DNA of 64,000 nt from positions 1-64,000 of the forward strand of contig JBKJNY010000062.1 in the NCBI GenBank assembly GCA_046593355.1, in the 5' to 3' direction. The DNA comes from SXOA01 sp046593355 (GTDB taxonomy: Bacteria > Planctomycetota > Planctomycetia > Pirellulales > Pirellulaceae). Position 1 is the first letter of the stretch; every line of letters begins with the position of its first letter. Of this stretch, positions 25,040 through 33,596 are shown in pieces. The notes beneath the pieces are model-generated. The model was not told where the DNA came from. It searched no databases and saw nothing but the letters and a program-made list of their open reading frames with translations. A program made the translations under genes and the position numbers.

Positions 25040-26152
25040 CTATGCGCGATACTTCCTGAGTTGATCTTCATCCAGCTCGACACCCAGCCCCGGTCCATCC
25101 GGCACCCTCGCCACGGCTGGACCAAGAGAGAGCGGCTCGGTCAGCAGGTCGGCTTCGTGATAGAGTGGGCCAATCAGGTCGGCGGGGCAGAGTTCGCTAT
25201 CGATTTCCGGCAGGGCGGCGGCGACGTGCAGCATGGCGGCCGTCCCGATGCCGAGCTCCAGGTTGCTGCCGATGGCGCATTTGAGGCCGGCGGCCCGCGC
25301 GACATGAGCGATTTCCACGGTCCCCGCAATGCCGCCGTGCTTGCCGGGATAGATGCTGAGGATGTCGCAGGCTCGCGCGGTGGTCAGTTGCCAGGCGTCG
25401 TTGAGCGTGAAGACGCTCTCGTCCGCCATGATCGGAATGGTCGTGTCCCGGCGGACCTCCGCCATCGCCGCGGGGTCATCCGGCGGAATCGGCTGCTCGG
25501 CGACGGTGACCCCGAGGTCCGCGAGCTTCCGCAGAGTCTGTTTCGCCGTCGTCACCGTCCAGCCGCAGTTGGAGTCGATGGTGATGGGGAAGTTTGGCCC
25601 GGCCAACTCGCGGACGGCTCGAACGCGGGCGACATCCTCCTCGGGAACGAGCCCTGTCTTCACCTTGATGCAGGTTACGCCCCATTCCAGAAACTGCTGG
25701 GCCAGGCTGCGGACGCGGGGGATGTCGAAGGCGCCGACGACCATTTTGATGCGGGCCGTATCCCGCACCTTCCCTCCGAGCAACTGATAGACCGGCATCC
25801 CCGCCGCTTTTCCGGCGATGTCCCAGAGGGCCATTTCCACGCCCGCTTTGGTGAACGGGTTGAGCTTGAGGGCCACGTCCATCGTCTGCCGGGCCAGCGT
25901 GATCGCCAGCGGGTTCGTTCCCAGCAGCGCGGGCTCGATAATCGTCTCCATGAGGCTGACGCAACTCTGGCTGGTCTCGCCGGTCCAGCGGACGGCGACG
26001 GTGGCTTCCCCCAGGCCGATCAGTCCCTCATCCGTATGCACCCGGATGATGACGATTTCGGTCACGACATGTTCCCCATGAGCCGTCTTGGTGCTCATCC
26101 CTTTTTTGAGCGGGACGCGGACGGGGATCGATTCGATGCGGGTGATTTTCAT
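25040..26152 (-). CDS. Mandelate racemase/muconate lactonizing enzyme family protein
   Basis: A 370-residue enolase-superfamily enzyme: a capping domain (residues 1-120) and a TIM-barrel. The catalytic set is of the MLE subgroup: KxK in CIKVKTGLVPEED, metal ligands Asp in TIDSNCGW, Glu in VAEQPIPP and Asp in IMADESVF, and the opposing Lys in LSIYPGKHGGIAG. Such enzymes abstract a proton alpha to a carboxylate, giving cycloisomerisation, racemisation or dehydration. Location beside a glucarate-type dehydratase and an MFS transporter suggests a sugar-acid dehydratase or cycloisomerase. Confidence 0.9.
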   Translation of the reverse strand: MKITRIESIPVRVPLKKGMSTKTAHGEHVVTEIVIIRVHTDEGLIGLGEATVAVRWTGETSQSCVSLMETIIEPALLGTNPLAITLARQTMDVALKLNPFTKAGVEMALWDIAGKAAGMPVYQLLGGKVRDTARIKMVVGAFDIPRVRSLAQQFLEWGVTCIKVKTGLVPEEDVARVRAVRELAGPNFPITIDSNCGWTVTTAKQTLRKLADLGVTVAEQPIPPDDPAAMAEVRRDTTIPIMADESVFTLNDAWQLTTARACDILSIYPGKHGGIAGTVEIAHVARAAGLKCAIGSNLELGIGTAAMLHVAAALPEIDSELCPADLIGPLYHEADLLTEPLSLGPAVARVPDGPGLGVELDEDQLRKYRA

Positions 26153-26190
26153 AATGTTTCCATTGTCGCCTTTCGCTCCGCGAAAGACGA

Positions 26191-27087
26191 CTATGCATAC
26201 TCCGGCAACGCCCGCTTCCAGTTTTCGTAAATGATGCTGTGAATGACTTCATCCAGGACTTTGGGGAAATTCGTACCCTCGACGATGTTGTTGACTTTCC
26301 ATTGGCCGGCGATGACCTGCTCGGGAGTGGCGGAGGGAAAGTCGGAGCCGAAGAGGAGCTTGTGCTCGACGCCGTATTCGATCGCGGTCATGAAGGCTTG
26401 CCAGTGCCGCCAGGGGCGGTAGTGCAGGGCGGAGATGTTGGCGTAGAGGTTGGGGTGCTTGCGGATGAGGACGACGCATTCGGTTTCCCACGGATGCCCC
26501 ATGTGAGCGATGATGATGCGAAGGTCAGGGCAGGCGATGGCGATGTCCTCCAGCAGGATTGGATTTGCGTACTTGAGCGGGCCAGGCCGGACGAAGCTGG
26601 TTCCCTGATGGATGTTCACGGGAATGCCAAGCTGCTCCGCTTTTTTGAAGAGCCCGATATGCCGCGGATCCTGCGGATCCCAGTTCTGATAGATGGGCGA
26701 AACCTTCAGCCCGCGAAAGCCGAGGTCGTTCACGTAATACGCGAGCCTATCCACGCAGTCAACATCGCTCGGGTCCACCGAGCACCAGCCGATGAAGCGG
26801 TCGGCATGCTCCTTCACGAACCGGGCAATCAATTCCTGATCGGCCCGGATGCCGCAGAACGGGGCCTGGATGCCGAAGACGATCACCTTGTCGCAGTCTT
26901 TGGTCGCCGCGAGCAGAGCATCGGGGCGGGAATCGAAAGCGTTGTGCTGGCTCGTTATCGCTCCGGCGAAGTACACGTCGGGGGAGAGCTTCATCTTGGC
27001 CTTCTTGGCCTCCCAGGCGTATTGCACGAATTCGTCCGAGAGATGTTCGGGATACCACATCAAGTTCGTATGCGTGTCGAGCAGCAT
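26191..27087 (-). CDS. Amidohydrolase-2 family metal-dependent hydrolase
   Basis: A 298-residue TIM-barrel hydrolase starting MLLDTHTNLMWYPEHLSDE. The first metal motif is degenerate (DTHTN instead of DxHxH). It then has PVNIHQGTSFVRPG, IIIAHMGHPWETE and the late Asp in LFGSDFPSATPEQ. This family contains lactonases and decarboxylases such as 2-pyrone-4,6-dicarboxylate lactonase relatives. In this cluster it could open a sugar lactone. A longer frame to 27189 overlaps the divergent MFS gene and was rejected. Confidence 0.87.
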   Translation of the reverse strand: MLLDTHTNLMWYPEHLSDEFVQYAWEAKKAKMKLSPDVYFAGAITSQHNAFDSRPDALLAATKDCDKVIVFGIQAPFCGIRADQELIARFVKEHADRFIGWCSVDPSDVDCVDRLAYYVNDLGFRGLKVSPIYQNWDPQDPRHIGLFKKAEQLGIPVNIHQGTSFVRPGPLKYANPILLEDIAIACPDLRIIIAHMGHPWETECVVLIRKHPNLYANISALHYRPWRHWQAFMTAIEYGVEHKLLFGSDFPSATPEQVIAGQWKVNNIVEGTNFPKVLDEVIHSIIYENWKRALPEYA

Positions 27088-27134
27088 GGCGCGATTGTAT
27101 CTTGCTCCGCCGGCGAATACAGTCAGGCTCACCG

Positions 27135-28487
27135 ATGGCGAACAATCCTTATCAGAGTCCGCAGATTCAGAGCGATTACGCAGATGCACGCGCGTCGCAC
27201 GCGCGTTACATCGTGCTCGCCTTCCTCTGCCTGTTGGCGGGGGTGCTCTACTTGGATCGGATTTGCATGTCGCAAGCCGTCAAGGCAATCCAGAAGGAAT
27301 TCACGCTCAACAAGACGCAGATGAGCTACGTGATGATGGCCTTCACGCTGGCGTATGGCCTGTTCGAGATTCCAACCGGCCGTTGGGGGGACCGCATCGG
27401 GGCGAGGAAAGTCCTGGTGAGAATCACGATTTGCTGGTCGATCTTCACGGCCTTGACCGGCGCGGCCTGGGGACTGTATTCGCTGCTTTTGGTGCGGTTT
27501 TTGTTTGGGGCAGGAGAAGCGGGGGCCTATCCCAATGTGGCCCGGATCCTTTCCCGCTGGTTTCCCGACAACGAACGAGGCCGGGCACAAGGCTTCGTGA
27601 TGACCGCTGGGCAATTGGGAGGAGTGCTCGCCCCGACGCTGGCCGCGTACCTCATCAAGTACCTCGGGTGGCGGGCGACTTTTCCGATCTTTGGCGCGGT
27701 GGGGATCTTTTGGGCGGTCGCCTTCTGGCTCTGGTTCCGGGACGACCCCGCCGAACACCCCGCGGTGACGCCGGGTGAGCTGGCCCTGATTCGAGCGTCC
27801 GCATCTCGTCCCCCGGCACAGCATGAAGCAGTACCTTGGGGCCTCGTGCTGACGAACCCGAGCATCTGGATTTTGGGAACCATTATCACCTGTTCCGCAT
27901 TCAATTCTTACTTCTACTTTTCCTGGTTCGGCGATTACCTGATGTCCGGGCGAGGCGTGGAAGAAGTGACTGCCGGCAAACTCACTTCGCTCGTGCTCGC
28001 GGGATCCGCCATCGGCACGATTGCGGGAGGATTCGTGGCGGACTGGCTGGTACGGCGATTTCCGGATATTGACCGCGCTCGCCGCTGGTTGGGAGGCACC
28101 TGTTTTGCGCTGGCGGCGCTGTTCTTGGTCTTGGGCATATTCTGCCAATCACCGGCAGCGACCGCGGGCCTGGCGGCACTTTCCTGTCTGGCCGCCTTTC
28201 TGGTTCTTCCTAGCTGGTGGACTTGCGCCATCAAGATCAGCGGGAAGCACGTCGGCTCGCTGTTCGGGCTGCTCAATATGATGGGGGTGGTGGGAGCCCT
28301 GGCTTCGCAGTACTTCATCGGCAGATTCGTGGACCTGCGCAAAGGCTGGGGATACGTCGGCCGCGACCAGTGGGATCCCGCGCTGTACGTCTTCGTCGCC
28401 GTGCTGCTCGTCGCCGCCATGCTTTGGGGGTGTTTCCGCTCGGTGCCGGTTGAGCCGGAAGAAAAGAGTAGCCCGCTCACTCCGTGA
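27135..28487 (+). CDS. MFS transporter, anion:cation symporter type
   Basis: A 450-residue permease with about 12 membrane segments. It begins ANNPYQSPQIQSDYADARAS, then YIVLAFLCLLAGVLYLDRIC. The loop 2-3 motif GRWGDRIGARKVL is clear, as are FLFGAGEAGAYPNVARILS and FVMTAGQLGGVLAPTLAAYL. The GEAGxxPNxxR stretch is typical of the ACS family that imports hexuronates, glucarate and galactonate. It is divergent from the amidohydrolase and likely serves the same pathway. Its TGA stop lies within a short palindromic element at 28468-28504. Confidence 0.9.
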   Translation: MANNPYQSPQIQSDYADARASHARYIVLAFLCLLAGVLYLDRICMSQAVKAIQKEFTLNKTQMSYVMMAFTLAYGLFEIPTGRWGDRIGARKVLVRITICWSIFTALTGAAWGLYSLLLVRFLFGAGEAGAYPNVARILSRWFPDNERGRAQGFVMTAGQLGGVLAPTLAAYLIKYLGWRATFPIFGAVGIFWAVAFWLWFRDDPAEHPAVTPGELALIRASASRPPAQHEAVPWGLVLTNPSIWILGTIITCSAFNSYFYFSWFGDYLMSGRGVEEVTAGKLTSLVLAGSAIGTIAGGFVADWLVRRFPDIDRARRWLGGTCFALAALFLVLGIFCQSPAATAGLAALSCLAAFLVLPSWWTCAIKISGKHVGSLFGLLNMMGVVGALASQYFIGRFVDLRKGWGYVGRDQWDPALYVFVAVLLVAAMLWGCFRSVPVEPEEKSSPLTP

Positions 28488-28504
28488 GCCGAGATGCCGG
28501 CTAC
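28468..28504. repeat. Short BIME-like element, CTCACTCCGTGAG family, partial copy
   Basis: GTAGCC and GGCTAC enclose the hairpin GCTCACTCCGTGAGC. It matches the first half of the 54-base elements at 38487 and 54303 but has lost the second hairpin. The MFS gene ends inside it, with the TGA at 28485-28487 forming part of the hairpin. Confidence 0.75.
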
Positions 28505-28509
28505 CTGCT

Positions 28510-28710
28510 TCAGGAAGAACCGCCGTTACGGAACGCTTGCATCTTGGCGGTGGATTCCAATTCTTCGATTTCGCGGCGGCTCCATTGGCGGCTGCGGCGG
28601 AGATCCTTGACGAAGTCATTCAGGCTGTTGAGGGGATTGCGAGAGTTCGAACAGACATCCAGGCATTCCCACAACACGTCGTTGATTTCGGGTTTTGCGG
28701 CCATCACCAT
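28510..28710 (-). CDS. Small uncharacterised acidic/basic helical protein
   Basis: A 66-residue protein (MVMAAKPEINDVLWECLDVC, then NPLNSLNDFVKDLRRSRQW and SRREIEELE). It is almost wholly helical with mixed charge and no membrane segment. The start could also be the second Met at 28704. Composition is protein-like. No family recognised. It converges with the MFS gene and is divergent from the secreted small protein at 28842. Confidence 0.55.
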   Translation of the reverse strand: MVMAAKPEINDVLWECLDVCSNSRNPLNSLNDFVKDLRRSRQWSRREIEELESTAKMQAFRNGGSS

Positions 28711-28841
28711 GATTCGCGATCCTCCTGTTTGCTTCAGGCTGGATGCAAACGGCGGGCCGCAAAATGCGGAATGCTCGGGCGCGCATTTTGCATTTTGCCT
28801 CAGGTCCAAACTGATCCACCACATTGAACAGGAGAAGCACC

Positions 28842-29024
28842 ATGAAGAACGCAATTACCGCCGTGATTCTCGTCGTCGCCTCGCTAACTACGCCCCTGGC
28901 TGTGCAAGCACGGCAGTACCGAGGAGGAGGAGGCCAAATCGTCCACACGAGACGTGCGCCCGTTGTTTTCCATCGCGCTTTGCCGCCGTTCCGCGGCCAG
29001 CACGTCTATCAGCCTGGCCGCTAA
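28842..29024 (+). CDS. Small secreted basic protein
   Basis: A 60-residue protein preceded by a good AGGAG site. A signal peptide (MKNAITAVILVVASLTTPLA, cut after VQA) leads a short basic glycine-rich mature part (RQYRGGGGQIVHTRRAPVVF). No family recognised. It is likely periplasmic or exported. Confidence 0.6.
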   Translation: MKNAITAVILVVASLTTPLAVQARQYRGGGGQIVHTRRAPVVFHRALPPFRGQHVYQPGR

Positions 29025-29071
29025 AATGGCGCGCTGCCCAATCCGCGAGCAGTCGTCATGACGGGCTGCGA

Positions 29072-30325
29072 CTACTCTTCATCCCGCGACGGCACAGGCG
29101 TCGCGGGCGGAGTCGTGGCGGGTGCAGCAGCCGGCGACGTGGCGGCAGGAGTGGCCGGCGCAGGCGCAGGTGGGATAGGTGTGGCTGCTGGAGTGGCGCT
29201 GGTGGTCGATGCGGTCGGTGTTGCGGGGGCTGGCACTTCCGACTTTGGCTCTGCTTTCAGGACCACCCGGTCTTCGTCGGTCGGATCGACGTTCAGCCAT
29301 TGCTGGCGGATCTTCTCGGAAACGGATTCCCGCCAGATTGCCAGGACTTCCTTGATGTCCATGTGCGGGTTGCCCCGCTCGTTCCCCTTCTGGCCACCCT
29401 GCACGGGCTTGAGCGCGGTCCAGAGCATGTCCACCATCTGCGTATCGCCGTAGTAGCGGCCGGCGGTGATATCGCCGTCCTTGTCCAGGTCCAGCACGTA
29501 GTGGAAGTAGATGAGCTGCGTGCTCTTGGGCCCCTTCTGATGCTCCTGCGGCGTATTGAGCGTGTAGCGGCACATCATCTTCACTTCCGACTGCTGGTCG
29601 GAGATTTTGGTGATGGTGGCTTTGTACGCATAAATCGGGTAGTTAATGACGACCTCGCCCAGAGCCGATTCCATCCCCACGGGATGCGAGCCGCGGCCAA
29701 TCCAATTGGTCAGAACTACGTGCAACAAGGCGGGATTGATGGCTGCATCCTCTCCCCCCAGGAACTCGGTGGGAGAATACATGTACATTTCGGCGAGCAT
29801 TCCCTTGATATCCGCGGGAGTGAATACCACTCCGTTGCGAGTGACGCTCTTTTCGGGTTCTGCGTGACGAATTGCCGCCGCCGTCCAGCCGTTGCAGTGG
29901 CCATACCAGCCAGGAGTGCGGTCGCGGCCAGCGAGAATCCTGCCGAACAGCCCTCGCCGCGGCGGGCCATCGCTGTCAAATCCAAAACGTCCCCGATGGG
30001 CACCGACGTCCCGCCGTTCGTATTCTTCCGCCAAAGGCCGTCCGCGGCTAAAAGCGGCATCGTACTTGCGCATGGCGTCAATGGTCCCGCCTCGCTTATC
30101 GGGGTAGTCGTGCCCAGAGTAAGGAATGCGAAAGTCCGCCGTCTTCCCGTCCGCGGGCAGATCCGCGAACTTGAGGACCAGATCCTGCTCCCACCACTGC
30201 TTGAACGCCTGCTGTTGGTATTTGAGCTCGTCGGGCTTCATGGTGCCCGAGGACGAATTAATCTGCCCCGCAATGGCAGCGAGAAGAAGCAGGGACACGG
30301 CGGCAGAAGACATGGCTGGCTCCAC
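29072..30325 (-). CDS. Transglutaminase-elicitor-like secreted protein
   Basis: A 417-residue exported protein. The signal peptide (MSSAAVSLLLLAAIAGQ) starts at Met 1 or Met 5. The core has the pattern of the oomycete-type transglutaminase elicitor family: WYGHCNGWTAAAIRHAEP with the catalytic Cys, NGVVFTPADIKGMLAEMY, the His-containing ALLHVVLTNWIGRGSHPVG, and GEVVINYPIYAYKATI. The last 60 residues are a Pro/Ala/Thr-rich tail ending in SRDEE. It probably crosslinks or cleaves isopeptide bonds outside the cytoplasm; the substrate is unknown. The similarity call is from remembered motif order, not a search. Confidence 0.7.
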   Translation of the reverse strand: MEPAMSSAAVSLLLLAAIAGQINSSSGTMKPDELKYQQQAFKQWWEQDLVLKFADLPADGKTADFRIPYSGHDYPDKRGGTIDAMRKYDAAFSRGRPLAEEYERRDVGAHRGRFGFDSDGPPRRGLFGRILAGRDRTPGWYGHCNGWTAAAIRHAEPEKSVTRNGVVFTPADIKGMLAEMYMYSPTEFLGGEDAAINPALLHVVLTNWIGRGSHPVGMESALGEVVINYPIYAYKATITKISDQQSEVKMMCRYTLNTPQEHQKGPKSTQLIYFHYVLDLDKDGDITAGRYYGDTQMVDMLWTALKPVQGGQKGNERGNPHMDIKEVLAIWRESVSEKIRQQWLNVDPTDEDRVVLKAEPKSEVPAPATPTASTTSATPAATPIPPAPAPATPAATSPAAAPATTPPATPVPSRDEE

Positions 30326-30358
30326 AATGATGCGAAAGACGGATGGCGCGACGACAAA

Positions 30359-30388
30359 GCCCTTGGAATCTCTGGGTCTTCCAAGGGC
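30359..30388. terminator. Candidate terminator hairpin
   Basis: GCCCTTGGAA and TTCCAAGGGC form a perfect 10-base-pair stem around a 10-base loop. It lies downstream of the APTQK-repeat gene on the minus strand and upstream of the transglutaminase-like gene. Only a weak T-run follows (CTTTGTC), so termination efficiency is doubtful. Confidence 0.45.
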
Positions 30389-30401
30389 CTTGAAGATATT
30401 T

Positions 30402-30462
30402 GTAGGATGGGCTTCCTAGCCCGTCCCGCGCAGGCAAGGACGGCCTGGAAAGGCCATCCTAC
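30402..30462. repeat. BIME-like element (GTAGGATGG family)
   Basis: GTAGGATGG and CCATCCTAC form the outer pair. Inside, GGGCT-TCCT-AGCCC and GGCCT-GGAA-AGGCC are two separate hairpins. A single related arm occurs at 54964-54986 after crcB. It lies between the APTQK-repeat gene end and the hairpin at 30359. Confidence 0.8.
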
Positions 30463-30474
30463 TAAGACTATAGC

Positions 30475-30726
30475 TTAGCGATAGCGACGGCCACGAGGAG
30501 CCGAAGCATATCCGCCACCTTTTTGAGTCGGGGACTGGCAGGAACCGCAGTTCTTCTGCGTGGGAGCCTGGGTCGGCTTCTGGGCGGGCGAAACCTTTTG
30601 GGTCGGGGCCTGAACTGGGGCAACGCCCTTTTGGGTCGGAGCCTGAGCCGGACCCTGAACCGGGGCGGCCAAAGCAACACTGCCCATGAGGGCGGAAGCG
30701 GCAAAAGTCAACAGCAAGCGACGCAT
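30475..30726 (-). CDS. Small secreted protein with APTQK repeats
   Basis: An 83-residue protein with a strong AGGAGG site before the ATG at 30726. A signal peptide (MRRLLLTFAASALMGSVALA) is followed by a mature region made of about six PTQK/PVQ units (AQAPTQKGVAPVQAPTQK). A Cys pair (NCGSCQSPTQK) and a basic end GRRYR close it. It is low-complexity and probably exposed or wall-associated. The repeats vary in spacing, suggesting slippage. No known family. Confidence 0.7.
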   Translation of the reverse strand: MRRLLLTFAASALMGSVALAAPVQGPAQAPTQKGVAPVQAPTQKVSPAQKPTQAPTQKNCGSCQSPTQKGGGYASAPRGRRYR

Positions 30727-30924
30727 GGCAAAATCCTCCTGAAAGAAACGAGAAGAGCTAACGACGATGTGAAACATGGAAGCGGCCGAGGCCGCGTTTT
30801 ATCCTCGATCGAAACTGTCCAAACCTGCGGATTCGTGTACGTTTGGTAAAATCGGCGGGCAGAGCAAGCTCTACTGAATGTCAAAAGATTACTCCAAGAA
30901 CCGGCCTCCTGCAACCCACCCGAA

Positions 30925-31275
30925 TCACCGGGCTTTACCAAATTCTTGTTTTCCAAGGCTTGGCGGTGTGCCCCAGCGAGCATCTCCCCGCAATTCCTCG
31001 TCGCGCTGGGCCTGCACTTTGGGCAGTTCGTTCGCCAGGCAAGCGGAAAGTTCAAAAATCCCCTTCACGTCAAGTTTCCCTGCCCGAGCTTCCCGCAAAA
31101 CCCGCTTCATCCACAGCGTGGTCACCAGCACCGGCTCCACGTCCGCGGGCGTACGCTCCAGTCCGGCGGAATTTCGCTCCCGCAGCGCTATTGCCCGCTG
31201 TTCCAATAGCTCAAGCTCCGGTGGAAAAACCGTCAGTATGTAGTTCAGGATCTCGTGGTCAGTTTTCATCGGCAT
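30925..31275 (-). CDS. Uncharacterised helical protein
   Basis: A 116-residue protein starting MPMKTDHEILNYILTVFPPE, with the helix ELLEQRAIALRERNSAGL and a second helix TLWMKRVLREARAGK. Composition is protein-like, without a membrane segment. A start two codons later (MKTDHE) is equally possible. No family is recognised, and it is divergent from the sulfatase. Confidence 0.55.
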   Translation of the reverse strand: MPMKTDHEILNYILTVFPPELELLEQRAIALRERNSAGLERTPADVEPVLVTTLWMKRVLREARAGKLDVKGIFELSACLANELPKVQAQRDEELRGDARWGTPPSLGKQEFGKAR

Positions 31276-31628
31276 GACTGCTCTCCGGCCGTTTCTCTCG
31301 CCGCTTTCGGCAAGAAGCAAACATTGTGCCAAGTATCACTTAGACTTTGACTTACGCGAATGTTCCGATTCTTGAACGCCCTGGAAGCGACTGGGAATCG
31401 GCGCAACCCTGGTGCGTACGAATCATTTAAGACTTCGCGGCTGAGTGGATCTGGCTGTTGCGGCGAGGGATGTTTCATTCTGTGAACATCGCGCCGTGGT
31501 CCCCGCGAAAGCATCCTGGCAGAGCGGCGGACAGGAGCGCGGAGTTGCTTCCCCCGCTGCATTTGGTAATCTGCCTTACCGTTTCTCTGCTTTCGAGAGT
31601 TTTGGAACTCAACCTCGGAGATTCCGTC

Positions 31629-33053
31629 ATGCTGCTCCATTCACGATTTGTGGGACTGGCGGCGCTCTTATTGGCGGGAATTCTCGCTGCTGGAAATGAT
31701 GCTAGTGCCGCGGATGCCCCCGCGAAAAAACCCAACATCATCATCTTTCTGGCGGATGACCTGGGCTATGGCGAGCTGGGGATGCAGGGGAACAAAGAAA
31801 TTCCCACGCCCCACATCGATTCCATCGCCAAGGCCGGCGTTCGCTTCACGAGCGGTTATGTGAGCGGGCCGTATTGCAGCCCAACGCGGGCCGGGCTGAT
31901 GACGGGCCGCTATCAGACCCGCTTCGGCCACGAATTCAACGAGGGCCAGCCGACGCCGGGAGGCAGCGTGTTCGGTTTGCCGCTGACGGAGAAGACCATC
32001 GCCGACCGGTTCAAGGAGATGGGCTACGCCACCTGCGCCATCGGCAAATGGCACCTTGGTCGCCAGCCGGAGTTCTTTCCGATGCAGCGAGGCTTCGATG
32101 AGTTCTTTGGGACGGTCGCCAACACGTCGTTTCTCAATCCGCAAAACTTCATCGACAGCCGCAAGAGTGATCAGGTGACGCCCATCAAGGACGACACCTT
32201 CTACACCACCGACGCCTACCGCGACCGGGCCGTCGACTGGATTGAAAAGCACAAGGACCAGCCGTACCTGCTTTACCTGCCGTTCAACGCGCAACATGCG
32301 CCGCTGCAAGCGACGGAAAAATACCTCGCTCGCCACGCGGACATTGCGGACGAGAAGCGGCGAATCTTCGCCGCCATGATGTCGGCCATGGACGACGCCA
32401 TCGGGGCCGTGCTGCAGAAAGTCCGCGATCTCGGCCAGGAAGAAAACACACTCATCTTTTTCCTGGCTGACAACGGCGGGCCAACCCTGCAGACCACTTC
32501 AAAAAATACTCCGCTCCGTGGCAACAAAGCGACGACCTGGGAGGGGGGCGTGCGGGTGCCGTTCGCCGCACAGTGGAAAGGGCACATCCTCGCCGGCCGG
32601 ACGTTTGATCAGCCGATTATTCAGCTCGACATCCTGCCCACAGCGCTCACTGCGGCTGGGGGAAAGATTGATCCGGAATGGAAGCTCGACGGCGTAAACC
32701 TGCTGCCTCACTTGACGGGCGAGGTTGACGCGAACCTTGGCCGCTTGAAGCCTCCCCACGCGGCTCTCTACTGGCGGTTCGGCCAACAGTGGGCCATTCG
32801 CCACGGCGATTGGAAACTGGTCGTCGCCAACGAGCCGATGAATGCCGCCCGCAAGGACAAGCCTGCCTCCCTCTTCAACCTGGCGGACGACATCGGCGAA
32901 TCCAAAGACCTCGCCGCGGACCAGCCGGAGAAAGTCAAAGAGCTGCGTGCTCTCTGGGAAAAATGGAACGCCGAGCTTCAGCCACCCCGCTGGCTGCCGG
33001 CACCGGCTGCTCAGAAAGCCAAGGCGAAGCAGAAGAACAACGATGCGAAGTAG
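31629..33053 (+). CDS. Arylsulfatase-type sulfatase (formylglycine, S1 family)
   Basis: A 474-residue exported sulfatase that hydrolyses sulfate esters, probably of algal or animal polysaccharides. A signal peptide (MLLHSRFVGLAALLLAGILA) ends near ASA. The metal-binding start PNIIIFLADDLGYGELG is followed by the formylglycine motif GPYCSPTRAGLMTGRYQTR (C-x-P-x-R). Next come CAIGKWHLGRQPEFFPMQRG, LIFFLADNGGPTLQ, the K-containing LRGNKATTWEGGVRVPF, and a C-terminal subdomain with YWRFGQQWAIRHGDWKLV. The Cys must be converted to formylglycine by a separate enzyme not seen here. Planctomycetes carry many such genes. Confidence 0.95.
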   Translation: MLLHSRFVGLAALLLAGILAAGNDASAADAPAKKPNIIIFLADDLGYGELGMQGNKEIPTPHIDSIAKAGVRFTSGYVSGPYCSPTRAGLMTGRYQTRFGHEFNEGQPTPGGSVFGLPLTEKTIADRFKEMGYATCAIGKWHLGRQPEFFPMQRGFDEFFGTVANTSFLNPQNFIDSRKSDQVTPIKDDTFYTTDAYRDRAVDWIEKHKDQPYLLYLPFNAQHAPLQATEKYLARHADIADEKRRIFAAMMSAMDDAIGAVLQKVRDLGQEENTLIFFLADNGGPTLQTTSKNTPLRGNKATTWEGGVRVPFAAQWKGHILAGRTFDQPIIQLDILPTALTAAGGKIDPEWKLDGVNLLPHLTGEVDANLGRLKPPHAALYWRFGQQWAIRHGDWKLVVANEPMNAARKDKPASLFNLADDIGESKDLAADQPEKVKELRALWEKWNAELQPPRWLPAPAAQKAKAKQKNNDAK

Positions 33054-33073
33054 AGTAGGGTGAGTAAGATTAT

Positions 33074-33475
33074 TCACTCGGACATATGCTCTCCGGTGTT
33101 CATGACGCGAAGTTCGTCAGGATGAGGAGTTCGCTTAATGTCAAATGTTGCCGCCTTGTATATCTCTAGTTCCGCGACAAATCCATTAACAACACGCAGC
33201 AGATAGTAAATTGGAATCCCATCGGAGTCGGACGCGACAGCTTCAACGGGAACACTAGATGTTACACTGGCCGCGTTCCCAGTCTCTATCTTAAACTTGA
33301 TGGTCCCATCACCACAAATGCGCATGACTTTACACCCGGTTAGCTGGGCTCGGAGCTCGTTGCGCCCAGGGAACTCTCGCTCCAAAAGGCGGTTCAGTAT
33401 TGCCCGCTCATACTCAGTTAGATCGCGCCAATCCTCGTCAGGAATCACAACGCCATCCATTGCATGGTCGGACAT
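33074..33475 (-). CDS. DUF6984-like protein
   Basis: A 133-residue soluble protein that resembles the DUF6984 family. It has an N-terminal helix pair (RDLTEYERAILNRLLEREFP), a KVMRICGDGTIKFKIE strand pair, then the DSDGIPIYYLLRVVNGFVAE and LEIYKAATFDIKRTP stretch. Function is unknown. Base composition is slightly less GC-rich than its neighbours. It converges with the sulfatase. Confidence 0.65.
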   Translation of the reverse strand: MSDHAMDGVVIPDEDWRDLTEYERAILNRLLEREFPGRNELRAQLTGCKVMRICGDGTIKFKIETGNAASVTSSVPVEAVASDSDGIPIYYLLRVVNGFVAELEIYKAATFDIKRTPHPDELRVMNTGEHMSE

Positions 33476-33596
33476 GTCTGGAATTCTCCAATAAAATCCG
33501 GTCGACGTAGCGTTTGTGACGCGCCTGAAACGGGAGAGGCCTGAACAACTTACCGCTTACAGTCTATATGGCCCTTGCCCACATTTGTCACCGGCG

